Counted from the first letter of the stretch, positions 1-6,499 are shown. The stretch: 8,200 nt of DNA from Pullibacteroides sp964436335 (GCA_964436335.1 CAYTCD010000080.1:1-8200), one strand, 5' to 3'. Program-made: numbers and translations. Notes: a model not told the origin generated them from the sequence alone.

Positions 1-1869
1 ATAGAAAATGTGCGACATCGAACCATCGTTGCGGTCCCAGGACACATAGAGGTTTTTCAACATCGTGCCGTCGTGGTTGGTAAGGATGCCCGCACTGGAG
101 AAAACGCCGTCCTGGTCGTTTTCCTGCCATTTGTAGAGCGTCTCGTCTTCGTTGGCGATGCCGAAGCCGGGGCCGGCGGCGCCGTTCCTGCTGAAACGGT
201 AAAAGTAGAGGTATTCCTGCTTTTCATCGGGAATGAACGCATAGGGGTTCATCGTCACATTATTGATGATGGGCGTGAACAACAGACAGTCGCTGCCCAG
301 GTCAATGCGGACACGTTTAACGACATTGCCCTGACGGTCGTAATGCACGATACCGCCATACACCGTTCCGTCCGCGTTCTCGCCGCGACCGAGGCCGAAC
401 ACGTAGTTGTAGCCGCCTTCCGCCGCAGGAATGCGTTCAAAGTTCATCGAGAGCAATTCGTTCTTATACAGGGCGGGGAAATAGAAATTGACGTCCAACG
501 AAGGAACGTCCAGCATGGTGATGCCCGTTACCGCGTCTTCATCGCCCATGGCGAGCGCAAACTCATCGTTTTCGCCGATAATGGACTGCAGTTCGATGAC
601 GGAAGCCACTTCGTCCACGATTTCCTTGAGAATCTTGCCGTCTTCATCCACCAGATAGAACTGCAGTTTGTTGCAGTCGCAACTGATGTCGTAGCGGTCC
701 ATGCCGTAGATCAGTTCATACTTGTCGTCCCGGTTGAACACATGGCGCGTGATCATGTATTTGCCGAAATACATCAGCGTGCTGAAACTGAATTCGTTCT
801 CTTCCAGCCCGAACAAAGGCAAGGTGATTTTTTTAACCAGATTGAAATCGATATCGTAGATATACACTTCGTAACTGTTGTCTTTATCCACCACGATTTC
901 TTCCCCGTCATGAACGCCGTCCGCCACAAAGGGTTTCTTGTATTGCATGGTGAGGTAGCAGGGTTCGCCCTCTATTTCGGAAAAGGCGGCGAGAGCACCG
1001 TTGCTGTAGGTAGTCAGGGTTTCCGAAATCTTGAAGGTATATAAGGGTTCCGGATTGTCCTGCATCACATCCATCGCCTTATAGATGAAAGTCTTCATGG
1101 TATCCCCCAGTTCGGAATAGAAGGCGTCGATAAGCTGTATCCGGTTTTCGGTGGAACCGTCTTTGGTGACGCTATGCAGCAAAGCGCCGCTCGTGTGTCC
1201 GAACTTGCGGAGGATTTCCCCGTCTTCATTCACGATAAGCAGCGTATCACGGCAGGCAGCGGGGCCGTAGCCCTCAGCAAAACTATGCACGCTGACCAAA
1301 AACTCATTTTGGGCGTTATAGTTGAAAAAACGGGTGGAATAACGCCCCATAATACTGATATCCTGCGTACTGGCAGGTGTCTTGATCGAAAACGACTTGC
1401 CCGGCTTGAGGTTTTCGTCGAAGAAGGTGTAGGTAATGCCGCTGTAGTACCAACTCTCCGTCGGTGACGGATGGTATTCCATGGTAACGAACAGATTCTT
1501 GCCGTCTTCGACGGAGGAAAGCATGCCCCAATAGGCGATGTCCAAGGTGGTGTCGATGGCAAGATCGGCGGTAGAAGCCTTTTCCCGGCCTTTCCTTTTG
1601 TTGGCCTTGAAGGCTTTCTGCAAAGCCGCGTTTTCGGAAAGAGGACGCATCTTAACCGAGAAATCCATTTTTTTTGAAAGGTCTGTATAGGCCGAAAGCC
1701 CGGCGTTTTTCTGATAGGGAATCGCGTCCGTAAGGCCTTGAAAAGCCTCCATCTGACGCATTTCCAATTGTCCGGCATCCGAAACAGAAACCAGTTCCTG
1801 TTGGGCCGATACTTTTCCCGCCAAGCAACACATCAATGCTAAGCAAGCGGATACAATTTGTTTTTTCAT
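1..1869 (-). CDS. Large secreted protein of unknown function, C-terminus cut by window edge
   Basis: An uninterrupted minus-strand frame runs from the ATG at 1869 to the left edge (623 codons, no stop seen), so the gene is partial. Residues 1-22 form a signal peptide: KKQ, then a hydrophobic core, then VSA with cleavage predicted before Q23. The CC pair in the core does not fit a lipobox, so a periplasmic, surface or secreted product is likelier than a lipoprotein. The mature part is rich in acidic and aromatic residues and repeats a strand-turn-strand element of the form hydrophobic-(Y/V/F)-D-x-(D/Q)-(G/N)-x-(I/V)-(L/K)-(K/R)-x-(I/V) near residues 148-160, 212-223, 338-348, 406-417 and 508-520. 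This spacing resembles beta-propeller blades. There is a CDC motif near 397-399. I do not recognise the family. Such proteins in Bacteroidota often end in a type IX secretion sorting domain, but the end is outside the window. No Shine-Dalgarno precedes the ATG. Confidence 0.85.
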   Translation of the reverse strand, partial: MKKQIVSACLALMCCLAGKVSAQQELVSVSDAGQLEMRQMEAFQGLTDAIPYQKNAGLSAYTDLSKKMDFSVKMRPLSENAALQKAFKANKRKGREKASTADLAIDTTLDIAYWGMLSSVEDGKNLFVTMEYHPSPTESWYYSGITYTFFDENLKPGKSFSIKTPASTQDISIMGRYSTRFFNYNAQNEFLVSVHSFAEGYGPAACRDTLLIVNEDGEILRKFGHTSGALLHSVTKDGSTENRIQLIDAFYSELGDTMKTFIYKAMDVMQDNPEPLYTFKISETLTTYSNGALAAFSEIEGEPCYLTMQYKKPFVADGVHDGEEIVVDKDNSYEVYIYDIDFNLVKKITLPLFGLEENEFSFSTLMYFGKYMITRHVFNRDDKYELIYGMDRYDISCDCNKLQFYLVDEDGKILKEIVDEVASVIELQSIIGENDEFALAMGDEDAVTGITMLDVPSLDVNFYFPALYKNELLSMNFERIPAAEGGYNYVFGLGRGENADGTVYGGIVHYDRQGNVVKRVRIDLGSDCLLFTPIINNVTMNPYAFIPDEKQEYLYFYRFSRNGAAGPGFGIANEDETLYKWQENDQDGVFSSAGILTNHDGTMLKNLYVSWDRNDGSMSHIFY

Positions 1870-1949
1870 AATAAAGAAGTTGTTATGTATTATTGTTGTT
1901 AATTTATACGCTTATTTTCCTATATCAACATAAAGCATACATAGATTTG

Positions 1950-1957
1950 CAAATATA
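1950..1957 (-). promoter_or_regulatory. Putative Bacteroidota -7 element for the secreted protein
   Basis: Read on the minus strand this is TATATTTG, a full match to the TAnnTTTG -7 consensus of Bacteroidota housekeeping sigma factors. It would place transcription start near 1943 and leave a 5' leader of about 75 nt before the ATG at 1869. A TTG lies 23 nt further upstream (within 1981-1986), slightly farther than the spacing at the rpsF promoter, so the -33 assignment is weak. Confidence 0.5.
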
Positions 1958-1962
1958 ATCAA

Positions 1963-1991
1963 CAAAAAGAAATTATATATCAAAAAGAAAT
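1963..1991. repeat. Short direct repeats upstream of the secreted-protein promoter
   Basis: CAAAAAGAAAT occurs at 1963-1973 and again at 1981-1991, an 18-nt period. AATCAACAA flanks the pair at 1957-1965 and 1989-1997. The block lies directly upstream of the proposed -7 element of the leftward gene, where an operator or an A-tract UP-like element would sit. It is AT-rich DNA, so chance is a real alternative. The rest of the intergenic stretch 1870-2127 holds no supported gene. Confidence 0.35.
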
Positions 1992-2089
1992 CAACAATCG
2001 TTCATTTTTACAAACACGGAGCGCCGCCATCCAATACCACAAACCTCAATTCGGCCCATACGGCAATTCTCTGTTTATCGGAAAAGCGG

Positions 2090-2097
2090 TATTTTTG
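2090..2097 (+). promoter_or_regulatory. Putative Bacteroidota -7 element for the glycosyltransferase gene
   Basis: TATTTTTG fits TAnnTTTG and lies 30 nt before the ATG at 2128. I see no clear TTTG at the expected -33 position. The element contains the TTG at 2095 that would be the first codon of the longest open frame, which argues that translation starts at 2128 instead. Confidence 0.45.
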
Positions 2098-2127
2098 TGC
2101 AATTGCGTTTTAGAACACCATTATCCT

Positions 2128-3165
2128 ATGGAATATCAGGTTGAAACCGCCGTAGTGATCCTCAATTGGAACGGCAAGAATTTTTTAGAGCAATTCTTAC
2201 CCAAAGTTGTCGCATACACTTGCAAACCAAACATTAAGGTAATCATTGCCGACAACAATTCTTCCGATGATTCGGTAGCCTTTTTGAAATTGCACTATCC
2301 CGAACTGACACTTATCCGGAATATGGAGAACGGCGGCTTCGCAAAAGGATATAACGATGCGCTCAAGCAGGTAAACGCCCGCTTTTATGTGTTGCTCAAC
2401 TCCGACATAGAAGTAACTCCTGATTGGGTTGAACCCGTTGTCCGCAGAATGAAGGCCGATCCTTCGGTGGCCGCCGCTCAACCCAAACTGCTTTCTTATT
2501 ATCAAAAAAACCGCTTTGAATATGCAGGTGCCGCCGGTGGTTTCATAGACCGTTTGGGGTATCCCTTTTGCAGAGGACGTATTTTCGACACCATTGAACC
2601 TGACCGAGGGCAATACGAAGACGAAAAAGAGGTATTCTGGGCCACTGGAGCGGCCTTGTTTGTGCGCGCCGACTTATTTTGGCAACTCGGCGGACTGGAT
2701 GCCGATTTCTTTGCCCATATGGAAGAAATCGATTTGTGTTGGAGACTGCGCAATGCCGGCTACAAGATAATGTACTACCCCTGTTCCACCCTCTATCATA
2801 TAGGAGGCGGCACGCTCCCGAAGAGTTCCCCTACAAAAACGTATCTGAATTTCCGCAACAACCTCGCGCTGCTCTATAAAAACCTTCCGAAAAACCGGTT
2901 ATGCAGGGTGTTCTTCCTGCGTTTTTTCTTGGATACCGCCGCAGCCCTGCTCTTTCTTTGCAAACGGCAAACCGGCGATTTCCAGGCCGTATGGCGTGCC
3001 TACCGCGACTTCTATCGACAGAAACCGCGCCACCGCGCCAAGCGGGCAGCCATCTCCCAACAACCGCAATGTACGGGCATCTACCAAAAGAGTATCGTGG
3101 TGCAGTACTATCTGAAAAAGAAAAGATACTTCGGTGATTTATCCCCGCACCATTTCAATCGATAA
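2128..3165 (+). CDS. Family 2 glycosyltransferase (rhamnosyltransferase-like)
   Basis: This 345-residue cytoplasmic or membrane-associated GT-A enzyme should transfer a sugar from a nucleotide-sugar donor to a cell-surface glycan or lipid-linked intermediate. Visible family motifs are VVILNWNG (9-16), the nucleotide-binding ADNNSSDDS (41-49), NGGFAKGYN (68-76), NSD (91-93) as the DxD-equivalent metal/diphosphate site, and AHMEEIDLCWRL (196-207), which holds the acidic catalytic-base region. YHIGGGT (223-229) follows. Residues 258-278 are strongly hydrophobic and may dock the protein on the membrane; the tail after that is very basic. The start is set at the ATG 2128. The frame is open back to a TTG at 2095, but that codon sits inside the probable promoter. 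The gene stands alone, convergent with aroQ with 19 nt between stop codons. Donor and acceptor cannot be read from sequence; the layout resembles WbbL-type rhamnosyltransferases. Confidence 0.9.
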   Translation: MEYQVETAVVILNWNGKNFLEQFLPKVVAYTCKPNIKVIIADNNSSDDSVAFLKLHYPELTLIRNMENGGFAKGYNDALKQVNARFYVLLNSDIEVTPDWVEPVVRRMKADPSVAAAQPKLLSYYQKNRFEYAGAAGGFIDRLGYPFCRGRIFDTIEPDRGQYEDEKEVFWATGAALFVRADLFWQLGGLDADFFAHMEEIDLCWRLRNAGYKIMYYPCSTLYHIGGGTLPKSSPTKTYLNFRNNLALLYKNLPKNRLCRVFFLRFFLDTAAALLFLCKRQTGDFQAVWRAYRDFYRQKPRHRAKRAAISQQPQCTGIYQKSIVVQYYLKKKRYFGDLSPHHFNR

Positions 3166-3184
3166 GCCAACCGACAGAAAGTCC

Positions 3185-3610
3185 TTACCGCGAGGCCTTT
3201 TCCAACGCCAGAATACCTAGACGATAGGAATCCATACCGAAACCGGCGATAGTACCGATACAGGCACTGCCGATAAGAGACGTATGCCGGTATCCCTCAC
3301 GGGCGGCCACCTGCGACATATGGATTTCCACCACCGGCACCGGGATGGCCATCACCGCATCGTGCAAAGCCACCGATGTATGGGTGTAACCGCCGGCATT
3401 CAACAACACCGCCCTGTTCTCGCGCCCGCAGGCATGCAGAAAATCTATCAGTTCGCCCTCTATATTCGACTGAAAATACACGATTTCATGCATCGCAAAC
3501 TGCGTTTTCAGAGAAGGCACATAATCTTCAAAGGTCGTGCTGCCGTAAATATCAGGTTCTCGTTTTCCGGTAAGGTTCAGGTTCGGACCGTTTACAATAG
3601 CTATTTTCAT
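3185..3610 (-). CDS. aroQ: 3-dehydroquinate dehydratase, type II
   Basis: AroQ converts 3-dehydroquinate to 3-dehydroshikimate, the third step of the shikimate pathway, as a cytoplasmic dodecamer. The 141-residue length is typical. Seen in order: NGPNLN (7-12), R17 and catalytic Y22 in the mobile lid (KREPDIYG), QSNIEGELID (47-56), NAGGYTHTS (71-79) with N71 and H77, EIHMS (95-99) with H97, and R108. All expected catalytic and substrate-binding residues are therefore present. Two positions differ from the family pattern HxSN..AREEFR: Q100 replaces the usual Asn, and G106/Y107 replace Glu/Phe. The frame stays open upstream to 3697, but that part lies inside ung and has no family similarity. 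The ATG at 3610 overlaps the ung stop codon as ATGA, which points to translational coupling. It is the last gene of the minus-strand operon. Confidence 0.96.
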   Translation of the reverse strand: MKIAIVNGPNLNLTGKREPDIYGSTTFEDYVPSLKTQFAMHEIVYFQSNIEGELIDFLHACGRENRAVLLNAGGYTHTSVALHDAVMAIPVPVVEIHMSQVAAREGYRHTSLIGSACIGTIAGFGMDSYRLGILALEKASR

Positions 3611-4299
3611 AAGGCAAGCGGTGTATTTAGATTCCAGTCTATCGGAGAGAGCCCCTGCTGCTCCAAAAGACGGTTGGTTTGTGAAAAATGTCTGCAACCG
3701 AAAAATCCTCGGTAAGCCGAAAGCGGCGACGGATGTACAGTTTTCAGTATATGATGGCGGTCAACGTCTATCAATGCACTCTTGGCCTGGGCGTAACTAC
3801 CCCACAAAAGGAACACCAATCCCTGTTTTTTTTGCGAAAGCACACGGATAACCGCATCGGTAAAGATTTCCCATCCCATTCTTTGGTGAGATCCGGCCTG
3901 ATGCGCCCTTACCGTGAGCGTGGCGTTGAGCATAAACACGCCCTGTGCCGCCCATTTGGCGAGATGCCCGCTTTTGGGGAATGGATACCCCAGATCAGAC
4001 TCCAGTTCCTTGAGTATATTCACCAAAGAGGGCGGGAAAGGACAACCGTCCGGCACAGAAAAGCATAAGCCTTCTGCCTGTCCCGCTTCATGATAGGGAT
4101 CCTGCCCCAACAACACCACTTTTACCTTGTCGAAAGGCGTGCTGTTAAAAGCGTTGAAGATAAGCGGCCCCGGCGGATACACCGTTTGGGTCCGTTTCTC
4201 GGCTACCAGAAAATCTTTGAGCGCGGCAAAATACGGAGCGGAGAACTCATCTTTAAGGGCCTCCAGCCAGCCGGCTTCCATCTGTGGATTTACAGGCAT
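3607..4299 (-). CDS. ung: Uracil-DNA glycosylase, family 1
   Basis: Ung removes uracil from DNA, starting base-excision repair of deaminated cytosine or misincorporated dUMP. The 230-residue length is normal. The water-activating motif GQDPYH is at 65-70 with catalytic D67. The uracil pocket continues with GLCFSV (77-82) and the strand VFMLNATLTV (121-130). The segment LLWG is at 164-167. The DNA-minor-groove leucine loop HPSPLSAYRGFFGC spans 189-202, with H189 as the second catalytic residue. Nothing is missing. The ATG at 4299 lies 15 nt after the stop of the barrel-like gene, and the TGA overlaps the aroQ start, so ung is the third gene of a four-gene transcript. No Shine-Dalgarno sequence is evident. 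Confidence 0.97.
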   Translation of the reverse strand: MPVNPQMEAGWLEALKDEFSAPYFAALKDFLVAEKRTQTVYPPGPLIFNAFNSTPFDKVKVVLLGQDPYHEAGQAEGLCFSVPDGCPFPPSLVNILKELESDLGYPFPKSGHLAKWAAQGVFMLNATLTVRAHQAGSHQRMGWEIFTDAVIRVLSQKKQGLVFLLWGSYAQAKSALIDVDRHHILKTVHPSPLSAYRGFFGCRHFSQTNRLLEQQGLSPIDWNLNTPLAL

Positions 4300-4314
4300 T
4301 GTCTGTTTTTATCA

Positions 4315-5088
4315 TTATCGCACGCCATAACGCATGCCGAATTTATACTCTATATAGAAGTTCAGGAATCCCGGTGGATTCTTTTTGAGCGCCATCAAGG
4401 GGATCCGCATGAAATAACAATCGTAAAGTACGCCGAACCCCAGCGTATGACTGCGTTTTTCCGCCTTGCCGAACTCAAAGTCCATGCCTATCTTGGCATA
4501 GACACCCGGATAAGGCCGCATTCCCCTGAACCCTTTCAATATCGGACCTCTTTTAAGGATATACCCCACGTCCATATGGCGTGGATTGTCGGGGTTCATT
4601 TTCTCCAGCCTTATATCCTGCCCTGCCGTATCATAGAGCACATAAACATATTGAGGAAAAGCCAATCCGAGCGAAAAACCGCCCCGATAGCTCAGCGAAA
4701 CCTGCACCCCACCCCAATGCGGCTTGTCGTTCAACACTATCAATCCACCATAACCAGCCCTCAGCATACAGAAACTGTTCAGCATTCCATATTTATAACG
4801 TCTGCCCTGCCCATACCAATTCACTCCTTTGGTTTTGGGATTGATCTGCGTGGCGAACTCCACATTCCAACCTGAATAATGGAATTTGCGGTTCAACCGT
4901 CCCTGTTCGTAACCGATTGTGAATCCCGCCGTATGAATCTGGGCATAGACAAAACGTTCCCGCATGTAGATACGTTGAGGAGGCGGTACAAAATCCTCAT
5001 ACACGATCACCTGGGTATAGGCCACCGTGGCCGCCTGTAGAAAAAGCGCCAACATGAAGATCCGACGAAAACTTCCCCAATTTTTCAT
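4315..5088 (-). CDS. Outer-membrane beta-barrel-like protein of unknown function
   Basis: This 257-residue protein begins with a signal peptide: basic start, hydrophobic core at about 10-22, probable cleavage after A-Y-T at 23-25 before Q26. The mature chain has many alternating aromatic/glycine strands (for example AGFTIGYEQG, GVQVSLSYRGG, HTLGFGVLYD), and it ends with a likely final barrel strand, FYIEYKFGMRYG, rich in alternating hydrophobics. This points to a small outer-membrane barrel, but no family is recognised and function is unknown. The start codon follows the stop of the upstream tiny lipoprotein-like gene by 1 nt (TGAGATG on the coding strand), so the two are probably translationally coupled and may work together. 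ung begins 15 nt after its stop. A soluble periplasmic beta-sandwich is an alternative. Confidence 0.8.
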   Translation of the reverse strand: MKNWGSFRRIFMLALFLQAATVAYTQVIVYEDFVPPPQRIYMRERFVYAQIHTAGFTIGYEQGRLNRKFHYSGWNVEFATQINPKTKGVNWYGQGRRYKYGMLNSFCMLRAGYGGLIVLNDKPHWGGVQVSLSYRGGFSLGLAFPQYVYVLYDTAGQDIRLEKMNPDNPRHMDVGYILKRGPILKGFRGMRPYPGVYAKIGMDFEFGKAEKRSHTLGFGVLYDCYFMRIPLMALKKNPPGFLNFYIEYKFGMRYGVR

Positions 5089-5089
5089 C

Positions 5090-5248
5090 TCAATAAGGGA
5101 GCGGTTCCACCTTGTATTTTGAGCCGTATGCCGGACATAAGTTATGAGACGAAGAACAAGACACCGACATTCCCGCCATCATAAGAAACAACAATAACAC
5201 CACGCCCCACGTCCGCTTTTTTGCTTTATCCTTTTTCTTATCTGCCAT
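5090..5248 (-). CDS. Tiny lipoprotein-like membrane protein (52 aa)
   Basis: A 52-residue protein: a very basic cytoplasmic start (DKKKDKAKKR, residues 3-12), one hydrophobic segment (14-27), then SVSC with candidate lipidated C31, and a short exported tail SSSHNLCPAYGSKYKVEPLPY's region (32-52) holding a second cysteine at 38. S28 at the -3 position is a poor lipobox residue, so a simple single-pass membrane peptide is possible. The ATG at 5248 was chosen because the alternative ATG at 5284 adds twelve residues without signal-peptide character and crowds the divergent rpsF promoter. It is the first gene of the minus-strand operon and touches the barrel-like gene. Function unknown. I found no match to TAnnTTTG upstream on this strand, so its promoter is unassigned. 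Confidence 0.65.
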   Translation of the reverse strand: MADKKKDKAKKRTWGVVLLLFLMMAGMSVSCSSSHNLCPAYGSKYKVEPLPY

Positions 5249-5296
5249 ATTCCGATAACTTTTCAGGCACACTTCCCGTGCCATTGCCGAAAGACA

Positions 5297-5328
5297 TTTG
5301 CGAAGTTACAAAAAAATCACTACTTTTG
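5297..5328 (+). promoter_or_regulatory. Bacteroidota housekeeping promoter of rpsF-rpsR-rplI
   Basis: TTTG at 5297-5300 and TACTTTTG at 5321-5328 match the -33 and -7 elements of the Bacteroidota primary sigma factor with 20 nt between them. This is the best promoter in the window. Transcription should begin near 5335, giving a leader of about 54 nt before the rpsF ATG. Confidence 0.8.
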
Positions 5329-5335
5329 CAGGCTT

Positions 5336-5353
5336 TTTCTCCAACAAGAGAAA
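5336..5353 (+). promoter_or_regulatory. Small hairpin in the rpsF leader
   Basis: TTTCTC (5336-5341) can pair with GAGAAA (5348-5353) around a CAACAA loop, at or close to the expected transcript 5' end. It could protect the 5' end or be a binding site, but six mostly A-U pairs are weak. I cannot match it to the known S6:S18 protein-binding leader. Confidence 0.3.
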
Positions 5354-5388
5354 GTTAATTAGTTACAAACCTTTAACAAAGTAAAACG

Positions 5389-5745
5389 ATGAATCAGTAC
5401 GAAACCGTTTTCATTATGACTCCCGTTTTGTCTGAAGAACAGATGAAGGAAGCGGTAAAGAGGTACCGAAACTTGCTCGTTGAGCAAGGAGCCGAGATCG
5501 TCTTCGAAGACAACTGGGGGCTGAAGAAATTAGCCTACCCCATTCAGAAAAAGGCTACCGGATTCTATTATCTGATAGAATTCAAGGCCGAAGGAAAGGT
5601 TATCGGCGTGTTGGAAACCGCTTTCCGCCGCGATGAAAAGATGTTGCGCTTCCTCACCACAAAATTGGACAAGCATGCTATCGCCTACAACGAAAAGAAG
5701 CATGCCATGAAAAAAGAAGCTAAAGAAAACCCCGAAAACAAGTAA
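5389..5745 (+). CDS. rpsF: 30S ribosomal protein bS6
   Basis: bS6 binds the central domain of 16S rRNA as a heterodimer with bS18 on the small-subunit platform. The 118-residue protein shows the N-terminal strand YETVFIM (4-10), EDNWGLKKLAYPI (40-52), the strand GFYYLIEF (58-65), and ETAFRRDEKMLRF (76-88), all standard for the ferredoxin-like fold. A charged Lys/Glu tail (about 101-118) closes it. The start at 5389 gives the canonical MNQYETVF; there is no Shine-Dalgarno ahead of it (AAAGTAAAACG), as is usual in Bacteroidota. It is the first gene of the operon, and rpsR follows after 4 nt. Confidence 0.98.
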   Translation: MNQYETVFIMTPVLSEEQMKEAVKRYRNLLVEQGAEIVFEDNWGLKKLAYPIQKKATGFYYLIEFKAEGKVIGVLETAFRRDEKMLRFLTTKLDKHAIAYNEKKHAMKKEAKENPENK

Positions 5746-5749
5746 AGCG

Positions 5750-6016
5750 ATGGCAGTAGATAACGACATTAAATATCTGACCCCGATTGCGGTAGATACC
5801 AAGAAGAAAAAATGGTGCCGTTTCAAGAAAAGCGGTATCAAGTATATCGATTACAAGGATGCCGATTTTCTTTTGAAATTCGTGAACGAACAAGGCAAGA
5901 TTCTGCCCCGCCGCATTACCGGTACCTCGCAGAAATATCAGAAGAAAGTGGCTCAGGCCATCAAACGCGCCCGTCATTTGGCACTCATGCCCTATGTAGG
6001 CGACCTTTTAAAGTAA
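5750..6016 (+). CDS. rpsR: 30S ribosomal protein bS18
   Basis: bS18 (88 residues) pairs with bS6 on the 30S platform. Visible signatures are CRFKKSGIKYIDYKD (23-37), FLLKFVNEQGKILPRR (40-55), TGTS (57-60) and AIKRARHLAL (70-79). The extended N-terminus through KKKK (18-21) is the form common in Bacteroidota. In a Flavobacterium ribosome structure bS18, bS6 and bS21 were shown to sequester the anti-Shine-Dalgarno tail. Strong Shine-Dalgarno sequences ahead of bS18 genes are reported in some Bacteroidota, but here the upstream TAAAGCG is not one. The stop codon overlaps the Shine-Dalgarno of rplI. Confidence 0.98.
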   Translation: MAVDNDIKYLTPIAVDTKKKKWCRFKKSGIKYIDYKDADFLLKFVNEQGKILPRRITGTSQKYQKKVAQAIKRARHLALMPYVGDLLK

Positions 6017-6021
6017 GGAGG
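6015..6021 (+). promoter_or_regulatory. Strong Shine-Dalgarno of rplI overlapping the rpsR stop
   Basis: AAGGAGG at 6015-6021 is a full-strength Shine-Dalgarno 8 nt before the rplI ATG, and it shares two bases with the rpsR TAA. The other genes in this window show no comparable site, as expected for a phylum whose ribosomes hide the anti-Shine-Dalgarno. Confidence 0.85.
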
Positions 6022-6029
6022 ACAAGAGA

Positions 6030-6479
6030 ATGGAAATTATTTTGACCAAAGACGTGGCCAAATTAGGCTACAAAGATGATATCGTTACGGTTAAGAACGG
6101 TTACGCCAACAACTTCCTGATTCCGCAGGTATATGCTGTAATGGCAACTCCCTGCATGAAGAAAATGCGTGCCGAAAACCTCAAGCAACGCGCTTTTAAA
6201 GAAGAAAAGATCAAACAGGAAGCCGAAGCATTGGCAGCCAAGTTGAATGGTCTCATCGTAAAGATTGCCGCCAAAGCGGGCACTTCCGGTAAGATTTTCG
6301 GTTCTGTGAATTCGATTCAGATAGCCGAAGCCCTGAAAGAACAGCACAACATGGAAATCGACCGCAAGAAGATTACCATTCCCGGTGAAGCCGTCAAGGA
6401 AATCGGCCGCCACAAGGCGAAAATCGACTTGCATCGTGAGGTGAAAGCTGAAATCGAACTGGATGTTTACGCCGAATAA
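6030..6479 (+). CDS. rplI: 50S ribosomal protein bL9
   Basis: bL9 is an elongated protein at the base of the L1 stalk on the large subunit; it helps limit frameshifting and ribosome crowding. The 149-residue length is normal. The N-terminal rRNA-binding domain shows the signature VAKLGYKDDIVTVKNGYANNFLIP (residues 9-32: key G13, D17, V21, K22, G24, Y25, N28, F29). The central long helix is the Lys/Glu-rich segment around 48-73, and the C-terminal domain carries AGTSGKIFGSVNSIQIAEAL. The start is fixed by the Shine-Dalgarno at 6015-6021. It is the last gene of the operon, and a hairpin terminator follows 20 nt after its stop. Confidence 0.98.
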   Translation: MEIILTKDVAKLGYKDDIVTVKNGYANNFLIPQVYAVMATPCMKKMRAENLKQRAFKEEKIKQEAEALAAKLNGLIVKIAAKAGTSGKIFGSVNSIQIAEALKEQHNMEIDRKKITIPGEAVKEIGRHKAKIDLHREVKAEIELDVYAE

Positions 6480-6499
6480 TCGGTTATCTCATTATAATG

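Noticed and set aside
10..1044. A 344-codon open frame on the plus strand, complete from ATG to stop.
   Set aside because: It lies in exact codon register opposite the secreted-protein gene, which has a signal peptide, repeated motifs and 623 open codons. The plus-strand product is low-information and His/Val/Phe-rich as expected of a mirror reading, with no domain I recognise.
1230..1778. Minus-strand frames of 182 and 71 codons inside the secreted-protein gene, hinting at a broken gene.
   Set aside because: I read the main frame triplet by triplet from 1869 to 1 and found no stop, so there is no frameshift. The other frames are shadows.
4090..4875. A 261-codon plus-strand open frame.
   Set aside because: It is antisense to ung and the barrel-like gene, both of which have family motifs or a signal peptide and operon spacing. 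Its product shows no motif.
5330..5388. Possible S6:S18 protein-binding leader RNA ahead of rpsF.
   Set aside because: The leader is only about 54 nt with one weak six-pair hairpin. I cannot see the conserved elements of the known S6:S18 leader, so only the hairpin is listed, at low confidence. A covariance-model search would settle it.
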